Positions 12,051 through 22,022 of a DNA stretch of 64,000 nt are shown here, piece by piece. A model generated the notes under the pieces. The model ran no database searches and had not been told where the DNA came from. It was given only the letters and a program-made list of their open reading frames with translations. A program made the position numbers and the translations under genes. Within the stretch, counting starts at the first letter, position 1, and each line of letters starts with the position of its first letter. This stretch comes from Desmodus rotundus (taxonomy: Eukaryota > Chordata > Mammalia > Chiroptera > Phyllostomidae), in NCBI RefSeq assembly GCF_022682495.2, contig NC_071393.1, positions 113,600,239 to 113,664,238 on the forward strand. The letters run 5' to 3'.

Positions 12051-13920
12051 TTTATTTATTGTATTTTACTGATTATGCTATTACAGTTGTCACATTTTTT
12101 CTCCCCTTTATTCCCCCCCAACCCTGCACCCCCTCACCACCTAGTTTATGTCCATGGGTCGTACATGTAAGTTCTTTGGCTTCTACATTTCCTATACTAT
12201 TCTTAACCTCTCCCTGTCTGTTTTGTACCTACCACTTATGCTTCTTATTTCCTGTAACTTTCCCCATTCTCCCTCCTCCTCATCCCCACTAATAACCTTC
12301 CATGTGATCTCCATTTCTATGGTTCTATTCCTGTTCTAGTTGTTTGCTTAGTTCTGTTATTATTTTTTTTAAGGTTCAGTTGTTGATAGTCGTGAGTTGT
12401 CATTTTACTGTTCATATTTGTGATCATCTTCTTTTTCCTAGGTAAGTCCCTATAACATTTCATATGATAAGGGCTTATGATGATGAACTCCTTTAACTTG
12501 ACCTTATCTGGGAAGCACTTTATCTGCCCTTCCATTCTAAATGATAGCTTTGCTGGATACAGTAATCTTGGATGTAGGTCCTTGCCTTTCATGACTTCAA
12601 ATACTTCTTTCCAGCCCCTTTTTGCCTGCAGGGTTTCTTTTGAGAAATCAGCTGCTAGTCTTATGGAAACTCCTTTGTAGGTAACTGTGTCTTTTTCTCT
12701 TGCTGCTTTTAGGATTCTCTCCTTCTCTTTAATCTTGGGTAATATAATGATGATGTGCCTTGGTGTGTGCTTCCTTGGGTCCAACTTCTTTGGGACTCTT
12801 CTGGTCTTCCTGGATTTCCTGGGGGTCTGTTTCCTTTGCCAGATTGGGGAAGTTCTCTTTCATTATTCAAATAAGTTTTCAATTTCTTGGCCTTCCTATT
12901 CTCCTTCTGGAACCCCTATGATTCAGATGTTGGAACATTTAAAGTTGTCCCAGAGGTTCCTCAGTCTCTCCTCATTTTTTTGAATTCTTGTTTTTTCATT
13001 CTTTTCTGGTTGAATGTTTATTTCTTCCTTCTGCTCCAAATCGTTGATGTGAGTCCCAGTTTCCTTCCCTTCACTGTTGGTTCCCTGTACATTTTCCTTT
13101 ATTTCATTTTGCATAGCCTTCACTTTTTCTTCTGTTTTGTGACCATACTCAACCAATTCTGTGAGTTTCCTGATTACCAGTGTTTTGAACTGTGCATCTG
13201 GTAAGTTGGCTCTCTCTTCATTGCTTAGTTGTATTTTTTTCTGGAGCTTTGATCTGTTCTTTCATTTGGGCCATTTTTTTGTCTCAGCATGCCTGTTACA
13301 TAGTAAGGGGCAGAGCCTTAGGTATTCACCAGGGTGGGGCAACCCACGTCACTGGGTTGTGATGCTGTATGTGAGGTGGGGTCTGAGAGGGAGCAATGTG
13401 GCTTGCTCTGCTCTCCGCCTGCTTTCAGTCACTTCCCCCGCTACCCACAAGCAAATTGGGCCCTTCTGGTGCTGATTCCCAGGTGAGTGGCTTTGTATAT
13501 GTTCTAGGACCCTGTGGGTCTCTCCAACGAACTTGCCTGTGAGGCTAGGAGTTTCTCCTGCTGCTGCTACCCGCACAGGTTTTTATAGCCAGAGGTTTGG
13601 AGGCTTTATTTTCCCATCCTGGAACCCTGGGTTGTGGGGTCTGTCTCACTCCCCAGTTTTTCCTCCTGGTTTATCTGCGTGCAAATGTGGGATCGCCTGC
13701 TCTGCCAGCTGCTGCTTTGCTGTGAGTCCTCTCCACCCCGGCTGCCCATCTCTACCCCTCCTACCCATCTGAATGAATATTTCTTCTTTAACTCCTTGAT
13801 TGTCAGACTTCCACACAGTTCAACTTTCTGGCAATTGTGGTTATTTTTCGTTTTTAGATTTGTTGTCCTCCTTTTATTTGTGGGAGGAGGCAAAGTGTGT
13901 CTACCTATGCCTCCATCTTT
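12051..13920 (-). mobile_element. full-length HAL1 (half-L1, ORF1 only)
   Basis: The 1,870-bp element is on the minus strand. Its 5' end (at 13920) begins AAAGATGGAGGCATAGGTAG, typical of bat L1-type 5' UTRs. A GC-richer 5' UTR, an ORF1 relic and a 3' UTR follow, ending in an AATAAATAAATAAA-like tail at 12051-12060. No ORF2 sequence lies between ORF1 and the 3' UTR. An 18/20-matching TSD flanks it at 12031-12050 and 13921-13940. It inserted into the older L1. Confidence 0.87.
12317..13290 (-). pseudogene. HAL1/L1 ORF1 relic (L1 ORF1p-like RNA-binding protein)
   Basis: From a probable start ATG near 13290, the minus strand encodes an L1 ORF1p-like protein of the usual size, about 320 residues. 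A coiled-coil-rich N-terminal part lies at 12923-13204 and contains ERLRNLWDNFK. The RNA-binding C-terminal part lies at 12330-12784 and contains KLSFRMEGQIKCFPDKVKLKEF. Intact ORF1p is a trimeric RNA-binding chaperone of LINE ribonucleoprotein particles. A stop after 12923 and frameshifts between 12785 and 12922 split the frame, so no full protein can be made. The C-terminal extension after the RNA-binding domain differs from standard L1 ORF1p and fits HAL1. Confidence 0.85.
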
Positions 13921-14124
13921 ATTTTTGATACTGTTTTTTAAATGAAGTATTTAGTCCATTTACATTTAAGATAATAATTGGCATTTTTGGCTTAAACTTA
14001 CATTTTACTGTTTGTTTCCTTTTTGTCCCATCTCTTCTATGTATCATTTCTTTCTTGCCACATTTTTTAATAACTCATTTGCGTTATTATACCCTTCCCT
14101 TTGTTTTCTACATATACATCTTTT

Positions 14125-14465
14125 CAAAAAATTACATTTAATGGGGAGACATTGGTTAATAACATTATATTAGTTTCAGGTGTACCACTTCATAACACAT
14201 CTGTATATTCCATTGTGTGTTCACCACTCAGGGTCTAGTCTCCCTCTGTTGCCATATATTTGGCCCCTTTACCCGCTTCATTCTCCCTCCCACCCTCCTT
14301 CCAACCACCATCCTGTTTTCTGAGTCTGTGAGTGTTTTGTGTGTTCATTTGTTGTATTTGGCTTTATATCCCTCACCGAGTGAAATCATGTGGTCTTTGT
14401 CCCTTCCGTCTGACTTATGTCACTTAGCATGTTACTCTTAAGATCCATCCATGTTGTTGTAAATG
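14125..14465 (-). mobile_element. L1 3'-UTR fragment nested in the old L1
   Basis: The sequence around ATTAGTTTCAGGTGTACCAC and GTGTTCACCACTCAGGGTCT is the antisense of a widespread L1 3' UTR. The host L1 wording resumes after it (TATTATAATCTTTTAGTGGT). No clear TSD was found. Confidence 0.6.
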
Positions 14466-14982
14466 GTATACATTTTTTATTATAATCTTTTAGTGGTTCT
14501 TGAAATTACATGTCTACCCCATACCTTACTACCTCCTGGACTAGCTCCAGTACTACTTATTTTTTGTATTATTTTGCCATGCATTTTCAACTCTGTATAT
14601 TTAAACTTCAAACACATTAGTATCATTTAGTATGGCGTGCATTAACTTACATTTAGCTGCATATTTACTCTTTCCATTGTTCTTAATTCCTTTCTGTATC
14701 TTTATAGTTTTGTGTTTTCATTTAGGATCATATTTCTTTTGTCCAAAAAGTTCCCTTTACTGTTTCTTGGTCTGTAGGTAACAAATTACCTGAGTTTTTA
14801 TTTTTCTTAGTGTGAAATGTCTCTTTTTTTTTTTGAAATTTTTTTGGATGCAATATAGAGTTCTGAAATGGCAACTACTTTTTTTTTTTTCTTTTTTGCA
14901 CTTCAAAAGTATTATTTTATTGTCTTCTGGCTTCCAGGGTTTCCTTTTAGTCCTATTGCTCTTTTAAGAGGCAGTGGCTTTT

Positions 14983-15207
14983 GCCCTGGCTGGGTGGCTC
15001 AGTTGGTGGAGCATCATCCAGTACCCAAAAGGTTGCAGGTTCGATTCCTGGTCAGGGCATATATGGGGGGCAGCCCATCAATGCTTCTCTCTCACATCAG
15101 TGCCTCTGTCTCTGTCTCTATCTCTCTCTTCCCCCTTTTCTCTCCCTAAAATCAGTAAGAAAAATAAAATCAATAATAAAAAATATCCCCAGTTGATGAT
15201 GAAAAAA
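14983..15207 (+). mobile_element. VES SINE
   Basis: It begins GCCCTGGCTGGGTGGCTCAG (A box) and has the B box GGTTCGATTCC. The CT-rich segment and A-rich tail follow. A near-perfect TSD (AGGCAGTGGCTTTT / AGGCAATAGCTTTT) lies at 14969-14982 and 15208-15221. Open frames over it are SINE shadows. Confidence 0.95.
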
Positions 15208-15826
15208 AGGCAATAGCTTTTTATTCATCTGGTTATTTTTAAGATTTCACTTTTGTCTTTGATTTTTAGTGGTTTTCTGCATTCAGCTTATGTGTATTTC
15301 TTGGTATTTGTCTTGCCAAATTTATTATCTCTCGAATGTTGACCACTGTCTCCTCAGGTATCCCTTTGCCACATTATCTTTCTCTCCTCTTCACACTGCG
15401 GTTATAGATACATGGAGCCTTTGTCTCTGATGTTCTTTTATGAATTTCTGCCTTTAGTCTCTCCATGTCTCAATGGGAATATTTTCTTCTGCATACCTCC
15501 CAGTTTATTCCTTTGTCTATGTCTGATCTTCTGTGAACATGATCTGTTGCATTCTTAATTTTAGTTTTTGTATTTTTCAGTTCCAGAATTCCCGATTCTT
15601 TCATGTAGCCTTCAGTTAACTATTGATAGTTTCTCCTGGTATTTATTAAACGTGTTGATGATCATTATTTTAGAGTTCATGTCTCATAACTTCAATATCT
15701 GGATCTCCTGAACATCTGTGGGGAGGGGGGTTGTCCATTTTATTTTTTTCTCTTGTTTCTCAGTTTTTGTCTTTTGTTTGCATACTTATTTTTGATATGA
15801 AATAAAATACTATATGACAATGTATA

Positions 15827-16027
15827 GCCCTGGCTGGTGTAGCTCAGTGGATTGAGAGTGGGCCCGGGAACCAAAGGGTCGCTGGTTCGATTCCTAGTCA
15901 GGGTGCATGCCTGGGTTGCAGGCCAGGTCCCCTGAAGGGGGCACATGAGAGGCAACTACACATTGCTGTTTCTCTCGCTCTCTTTCTCCCCGCCTTCTCC
16001 TCTCTCTAAAAAGAAAGAAAGAAAGAA
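15827..16027 (+). mobile_element. VES SINE
   Basis: It begins GCCCTGGCTGGTGTAGCTCA and has a B box GGTTCGATTCC. The GAGAGGCAACTA motif and a GAAA-repeat tail follow. The TSD AATGTATA lies at 15819-15826 and 16028-16035. Confidence 0.95.
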
Positions 16028-16052
16028 AATGTATAGATAATTGAAGCTTGAG

Positions 16053-16500
16053 TGTTGTCATGCTGCCCAAGTAGATTTACTTCCACTTTTGGCAGATGGT
16101 CAGAAATGAGAGACTGAGCTGTTGGGAGGTTGACTCCGGCCTCCTGAGGACCAGTCTACTTCCAGGTCACCTTTATTCCTGTGGCATTGCCTGCAGGTGC
16201 CACACTTAAAGCCTGGGTCTCACCCTGGGTGGGCCCTAAGTTGTGACTAAGGACATCCTAGCCTTGTGCAGGTCCAGGAGCTCCGCTCAGCTGCTCAGCC
16301 TCTCAGCGACTGCTTTCCCCTTGGCAATGTGGCACCAAATAGCAGTCCTACCTCTCCGGGCTTCCTTTACCTCTGCAGACTGGGCCCCTAAGGTCGTAGT
16401 TACTGCAGCAGCCCTCCAGGGCTTTCAAATACATTTTCATGTGCTGCACAGGAAGTTTATTGAGGAGGGCTTTTAGCGGCAACCTGTGTGAGGGAGCACA
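16053..16500 (-). mobile_element. probable 3' LTR of the ERV-L relic
   Basis: Read on the minus strand, the element contains an AATAAA near its end and finishes in ACA at about 16053, next to ERV-L internal sequence. An MLT2-class LTR would be expected here. The inner boundary is a guess. Confidence 0.4.
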
Positions 16501-19300
16501 AGACACTGGGCTGAACAGAGGAGAACTTGAACTCTGATGCAGTTACAACAAAGACTTGGGTTGAAATCCGTGGGTAGATCTGGGGCTGGGTGGGCTCTTC
16601 TAAGATGCCCTGAATGAAAACAAGATGCTGAGAACACTTACTGGGGAGGGCAACGCGCCTGGCAGCTAGGGGGATGTTTTCCTCCATCCTGAAGTGCAGT
16701 CGGGACAGGGCACCACCACACCCACTGTCTCCCTCCTCTAATCCCTTTGTGAGACATTTTCCCTTGCCCAGCACCTTTGCTAGTCGAGGCACTTACCCGC
16801 TCTTACCTCTAGGCCTCCTTGCTAGGATGCCCAGACTCCCTCATCCTCGAAAGCCCCGAGTCCCTGGCCACCATGCCCCTCGCAAGCAGTGACTGCTATA
16901 CTTAACGGACCATTTTCTATCTAAGGCGGGGAGTGACCAAGTGACACCGTGGTGTGTCACTTGGATGTCAGGTGTGTGCTCTCCTGGTCTCGTCATGTGA
17001 CAGCAGCCCTGCCTCCTCCTGATGATCTGGGTCAACTATCTCCAACACGATAATGACCTCTATCCGTGCCCACTGGTCTCTGAGCACGAAGAACCCAAAG
17101 TAACTGGGTGACAGCCATAGCTTAAGGTTGAATGGGACTCTTGCTGTATCTGCAGGTAGAAGTTGTCCCTCTTTGGAAACAGGTTCTTTAGACCCACGGA
17201 AATTAAAATTGTCGGTGTAGGGAGCACAGACTCCCCAAGTGGGTCATTGGTAAAGATGTTGAGCGGGACTATTCCCATTTCCACCTGTTGGTTCCCAGGC
17301 TCATGTATTCTGCCTATTGGGGCCACAGAACCACTAGAGTGGTCACTGATTTAGGATGTAGCCTGCACCCTGAACGATGGTCCCCCATCCTCACAGGATA
17401 TCATTTACAAGCTGGTGCCTGAGCTACACCTTTAAAAGGCTGCTTGATTGTGCTGTGAGGCCAGCAGCTTCTACAGTACACGATGGGACCAGTGGATCCC
17501 ACGTGCCCCTGTCCCTTCCTTGTTCCAGTCCAGTGTTCTGTGAGGTCCTGTGTCGGTGGGCCTGGCACTGTGTAAACCCTCGTACGAGCATAGCGCTGCA
17601 GCCCTGCAACCAGGAAAGGCAAGGCTCGCGCCCAGAACAGGTGTCAGTTTTGGTCGAGATAAATACCTGCCCCACCTGGAGGGAAGGGTCCCATCTGGAC
17701 AACTTGCCGTCGTGTGGATGGCTGTCCTTGAGATTCGGGTGCTGTGCTAAGGGCTCAGCAGCAGCTTCTGCAGCACTCCTGTTAAACATTTGGCAGCATC
17801 AGTAGCTGGATGGCCTTGCAGTATGGAATCCCATCGCGTGGCTTCCGTTGCCGCCACCAGGGCTACTACTTTCGCTCACCCATTGTGCCAGCACAGGAGT
17901 GGCTGATGGAGAGGATGGCTGATATCAGCTGGCCACGTTGTTCGGACTGCTTGGCTGTTGAGTGCCTCTTCCACAGTGGATGCTCGCTGGGATGCACTCA
18001 CATGCGTTCAAAGATCTTTCCACTCTTCGCCCACTCCCACAGATCCATCCGTGTGTCTCTGCCCTTGTCCCTGACCTCATCTTTCTCCTTCGAGGCCCCA
18101 ACCAACCAGCTGAGCCATTTGCTACTCCTGTGAGTTTATGTTACTTCTGGCTTCGGGCCTATTCTATCCCCACACAAAGTGGGTGACCAGGTAGCCTGGT
18201 TTTTGACTTGCCATTATTTCCCGTCACCACAGTCTTGAAAGGCCTCCTGAGAGAAGCTACACAGCAGCGGCAGCAGTCCATTCTCAACTTGTGTCTCCAT
18301 GCCAGCCCGAGCCCTCCGTGACCCAAACCTGGCTTTCTTCCTCTTCAGTGGGTTGGTTATAAGGGACATATCCCCACCCCCTTGGTTGTGAGTGTGCGCT
18401 GAGGAAGAGGCACCTGAGCGACACCAGCCACCAGCGGATGACATGGGAGGGTGTTGAGGCCACCTGTCCACACAGCCTACTTGCGCCCTCTGTCCCTGCT
18501 CGTGTCTAATGCCCTGTGTCCCACTTCCGGCTTAGGAGGGACTGCTGCTGGGCCTACTCAGACTTACGGCTGGTGTCCGACAGGTCACATGGTCCGACAC
18601 TCTCCCAAGGCCCAGCAGCAAGCCAGGGGCTGTTTTCCAGTGGCAGTTCTCTGTGCAAACAACATGGGCTTATTCCAGAACCCGATGGCTCTACATTGAT
18701 ATTCTGCAGCTGGGTTTACATGAAGCTCGACAGCATCTTTTCCCATCGTAGGTGTTTTGAATACCATGAGGTCTCCCAGGTCATGTGGACCAAGTCACAA
18801 GGCTGCTTGCACCTCTCCCTGGACTGGCTGCAGAGATAGACTCTCTCATCCAACTGTATTATGCTTCTCTCGATTCATCGCCCTGCAGATCCAGTCCCAC
18901 ATACATTCTCCTTGCTTCTGCCCGTACACATTGAGGGGCTTACAGCCCCTTCGACGTGTGGTCCCTTTCCTCCCTGAGTGGACCCAGCACTTCCCTGGCC
19001 AGGTGGTGTTGGTACTTGACCAGTTATTGGCCAGGCAGCCAGAAGGGGAGGTGGGAGCAGGTTATGAAGGAGACGAAAAGACCTGGAGTCATCTTGAAGC
19101 AGGAGGAAGTGGGTCACATCTGCAGGCCAGTGTTGGGGGTCTGCGGGGTCTGGGGCCTCAAGGTTCTCAAGAGCGTCGAGTTACAACAGAGGCACCAGCC
19201 GGTATCCAGGGAACTCTAGAGCTGCCGTGATTCCCATCTCAAGTTCCCATGGCCCAGCCAGAGCCCTCCCCTCGGCAGGCTCACGTTCAGAATCCAGTCT
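16500..19300 (-). pseudogene. ERV-L endogenous retrovirus internal relic (pol: RT/RNase H, integrase, dUTPase-side sequence)
   Basis: The minus strand carries heavily decayed sequence in the order expected of ERV-L pol. An RNase H-proximal reverse transcriptase stretch lies at about 18580-18770. A linker and integrase-like sequence lies at about 17400-18030. A downstream segment at 17060-17330 matches the region leading to the ERV-L dUTPase. Stops, indels and frame changes interrupt every part and the longest frames are about 120 residues. No env-like frame was seen, as expected for ERV-L. The gag and 5' LTR side (above about 19300) could not be placed. It cannot encode any functional product. 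Confidence 0.7.
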
Positions 19301-20110
19301 TCCCTGGACCTCCGTTCCCTCCCTTCTGCTCTGGCTCAGCCTTCAGCTGCCTCTGCCCTCTGGCTGAAGGAGATGAGAATCCCTGTATCTGCTACCCAGT
19401 AGGCGAGCAATTGTCCTCAGCCTCTTGCAGTCTCTCGTTCTTCAGTGCATCGGGAGCTCTTGGCCTGCGAGGTGTGGAGGACGCGTGCTGGGGCGGCGGG
19501 AGAGGATCGATGGCCGCAGCGAAGGCCTCAGCCCATCCTCTGGAGCGGCGCTCCTGCAGGGCCATCTCAGCTTGAGGAGCAGGTCTGGCGCTGCCCCTGC
19601 CGGCACGCATCAGTTAGTGGAGGCGGGCTGCCCCCAGGAGGAGACGTCGCCTTGGGGAAGTAGCTCCGTTTGGAAGGAGGGCAGCTCCTGGAGAGGGCTT
19701 AGCTTTGAACCGTCAAGGGGAATGAGTGTCTCACCGTGAAGGGAAGCCTGGGTGGCACACAGCGCCCATGAAGCTAATCCTGGGCACAAAGAGGACGGCT
19801 GTCGATAAGAGCACGACTTCTGGAAGAAGAACTGGCAGGCCGTGAGGACCCAATCACGGATTTCTTCAGTTCCAGAACACCGAATGCCCTCTTTGTGCTC
19901 GGCGCGGTGCTGGACGCAGGTTCTGGACAGGAAAGGTCCTTGGCCTCCGGGAGCTCGCAGTTGGAAACCATGTGCCCGAGAAGAGTCAGACAGCGCCCGG
20001 ATTTCGGTCTGCAGCGCCAATGCGGGGTGCGGCCCAGAAGACTAGACAATCCTGTGATGTGATGGAGCTTTCTAAATCAGCTTTGGAGCTCGCATGTTTG
20101 CTTCCACCCA
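19300..20110. other. GC-rich stretch of unassigned origin
   Basis: It could be the 5' (gag-side) continuation of the ERV-L relic on the minus strand or unrelated unique DNA. CpG density rises towards 19480-20030. Several overlapping open frames on both strands follow from GC content, and I see no domain in them. Confidence 0.35.
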
Positions 20111-20119
20111 GATCCCCGA

Positions 20120-20550
20120 CTCAAAGGTGACACCTTCCTCCTGGCAGACTCCGAAGGGCAGAGCCAGCGTTAGCGCCCACCCTGCTGCCCCCGCCTGCCC
20201 TTCCCTGGCTCACCGCGTTGCTCCGCGAGGGAGGATGGGAGCGCTCGGACGGTCGGAGAGTCCCACGCGGGGCCCGCGGGGCCCTCACAAGTGGCAGCGG
20301 TGTGCCGAGGAGTGGCCTTTCCTTCTGTTCAAGAAGGAAACGGTGAGAGCGGAGGCAGGCAAGCTCCCAGGTCTCCGCAGACCAACGGAACGGAGGCTAG
20401 TGTCCCTCGCACAAACCGCCACTAGAGGGCAGCAGGAGCTCGGCCAGACTGGGGAGAGGGTGCGTGGGGGCAGCGTGTTGGCGGCCACGGGCTGGTGCCC
20501 GTGACACACGCGGTCCAGAAGAGGCGTGAGAAACAAAAAAGTAACTGAAT
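20120..20550. promoter_or_regulatory. isolated CpG-rich segment (small CpG-island-like)
   Basis: About 19 CpG dinucleotides fall between 20148 and 20310 alone, in a window otherwise depleted of CpG, and density stays high to about 20515. This suggests an unmethylated regulatory element in the germline. It contains the CTCF-type motif at 20419-20432. No TATA box, exon or splice pattern is evident, so enhancer, insulator or lncRNA promoter cannot be told apart. The 136-residue plus-strand open frame across it is probably due to GC content. Confidence 0.5.
20419..20432 (+). promoter_or_regulatory. CTCF-binding-site-like motif
   Basis: CCACTAGAGGGCAG fits the vertebrate CTCF core consensus (CCASYAGRKGGCAG) at every position. 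It sits inside the CpG-rich segment. Occupancy cannot be judged from sequence. Confidence 0.65.
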
Positions 20551-20861
20551 GACAAGGCTCTGGAGCCTTTTGTTGCCCCTTGATTTTATTTTACTTTTTA
20601 AAATCAATACTTAGAGATGTCTCGGAAAGAACATTTTAGTAATCCAAGTAATTTGACAATTATGTAGGCATGACTGGCTCGTGAGGAGGTGTCAGACTGG
20701 GTCACACTCCGATCGGGAAATGAGACAAACTCAGAAGGGCGTGTGAAACTGCTACTTTAAGTTACAGTTGACTTTGAAGGTTAGTTCACAGTAGTTTCGT
20801 TACAGGTGTGCAGCCCAGCGGCTAGACAGTCGTAATTTACAAAGTGATCCCCCTAATATTT

Positions 20862-21082
20862 CTTTCTTCCTTTATTTTTCTTTTCTTCTTCTTCTTTTTT
20901 ATTTTAGAGGGAATGGGAGGGAGGGAGAAAAAGAGGGAAAGAAACACTGATGTGAGAGAGAAACATTGACGGGTTGCCTTCCACACGTCCCGCAACCCAG
21001 GCATAGGCCCTGACTGGGAATTGAACAGGCCACGTTTGCTTCGCGAGATGATGCCCAACCAACTGAGCCACACCGGCCAGGG
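20862..21082 (-). mobile_element. VES SINE
   Basis: On the minus strand it begins CCCTGGCCGGTGTGGCTCAG and has an A box and B box. On the plus strand the purine-rich tail lies to the left. The TSD CCCCCTAATATTT / CCCCCTGACATTT lies at 20849-20861 and 21083-21095. Confidence 0.95.
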
Positions 21083-21095
21083 CCCCCTGACATTT

Positions 21096-21940
21096 TAAGT
21101 GGCACCTATTCAAATCAGCAGTCTCCACGTCATTTCCTACCCCCTCCCAGATCCACACCTTTATGGCTTGACTCCTGTACCTATTTACATTTGGCCCATT
21201 TGAGTTCTCCTCTCGGGTTAGGTATGGGCCCTGCGGTCGTAAACCTAAATGTCAAGATTGCCCCTTAAAACATCCGGTCCTGTGGAAACGAAATTGCACT
21301 GTGCACGGTGCTTCCTTGCCACTGTTTCGCTGCCCCTCTGCAGAAACTTCACCTGGGGTGTAAAGCTGGCGCTCCTCCCTGCGGAGGGGGACTCGTGTGA
21401 GTCTGCAGCCGCTCAGCCTTTCCCTCGGGAGAAAGCACCCTGTAGGACAGCAGGCAGAAACCATGCTAGATGGTTTAACAGAACTTAATAGGAAGCATTG
21501 GTTAAACAGATAAGGGGAAACAGTGGACAGGGACCCCTGAAGGAGCAGGGCTGGTTATTACAGGAAACAGCTCCTGCTGTGTTGGGGGGGCAGCACAAAA
21601 GGAAGAGGTAGGGGTTCTCAGCACCCAGTTGTTTAGAGAAGGGCTACAACCCGGACCTCTGAGGAAGGGGCTCTGCCAGGATCCTTGGGGGCCTCTGAGG
21701 TGGCCTGCCCCTCCTGGGAGGGTGGGAAGAAGGGCTTTCAGTGGAGCGATGTTGAAAGTAAGGAGCCGTCCCTCCTCCCTCCCACCTTCCAGTCTGCCCC
21801 TGGCCCTTCTTGCCAGACCCGAAGAGGTCTGGGGAAAGGTTCGGAAGGGGGGTTTGGAGCTGAGAGATGACAGGCCAGCCCCCAGCCCTGCAGCTCCGTT
21901 GAGGCGGGCCTGTGCTGCCCAGCTCGTGACAGAATTGGGC
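21096..21940. other. intergenic, no feature recognised
   Basis: The GC content is moderate and no exon or repeat family was recognised. Overlapping frames on both strands at 21629-21983 lack domain resemblance. Confidence 0.45.
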
Positions 21941-21943
21941 TAG

Positions 21944-22022
21944 AAGGAAACTGAGGCACAAGGGGTGAAGTAACTTGCCTCAAGCCCCACAGCTAGTGAG
22001 CAGCAGAGCTGGGATTCCCGCT
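21944..22022 (+). repeat. MIR SINE fragment
   Basis: AAACTGAGGCACAAGGGGTG followed by AAGTAACTTGCCTCAAG and CAGAGCTGGGATTC is the diagnostic MIR core and its downstream part. Confidence 0.75.

Larger units (their letters stand above)
13941..15780 (-). mobile_element. old LINE-1, 5' region of the host L1
   Basis: After the HAL1 TSD the antisense L1 wording continues, with ATTTAGTCCATTTACATTTA at about 13950-13968. It runs through ORF1/5'-UTR-like AT-rich sequence. It is interrupted by an L1 3'-UTR fragment (about 14125-14465) and a VES SINE (14983-15207). All frames are decayed. Confidence 0.7.

Noticed and set aside
14983..15060. tRNA gene candidates from A-box and B-box sequences
   Set aside because: These and the equivalents elsewhere are SINE heads with CT-rich and A-rich tails and TSDs, and they cannot fold as intact tRNAs.
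14868..15216. Three overlapping plus-strand frames at about 15 kb
   Set aside because: They read through a VES SINE and its CT tract, so they are repeat shadows.
20094..20504. 136-residue plus-strand frame in the CpG-rich segment, considered as a first exon
   Set aside because: Frames are also open on the opposite strand, there is no family resemblance and no clear splice donor. High GC explains the openness.
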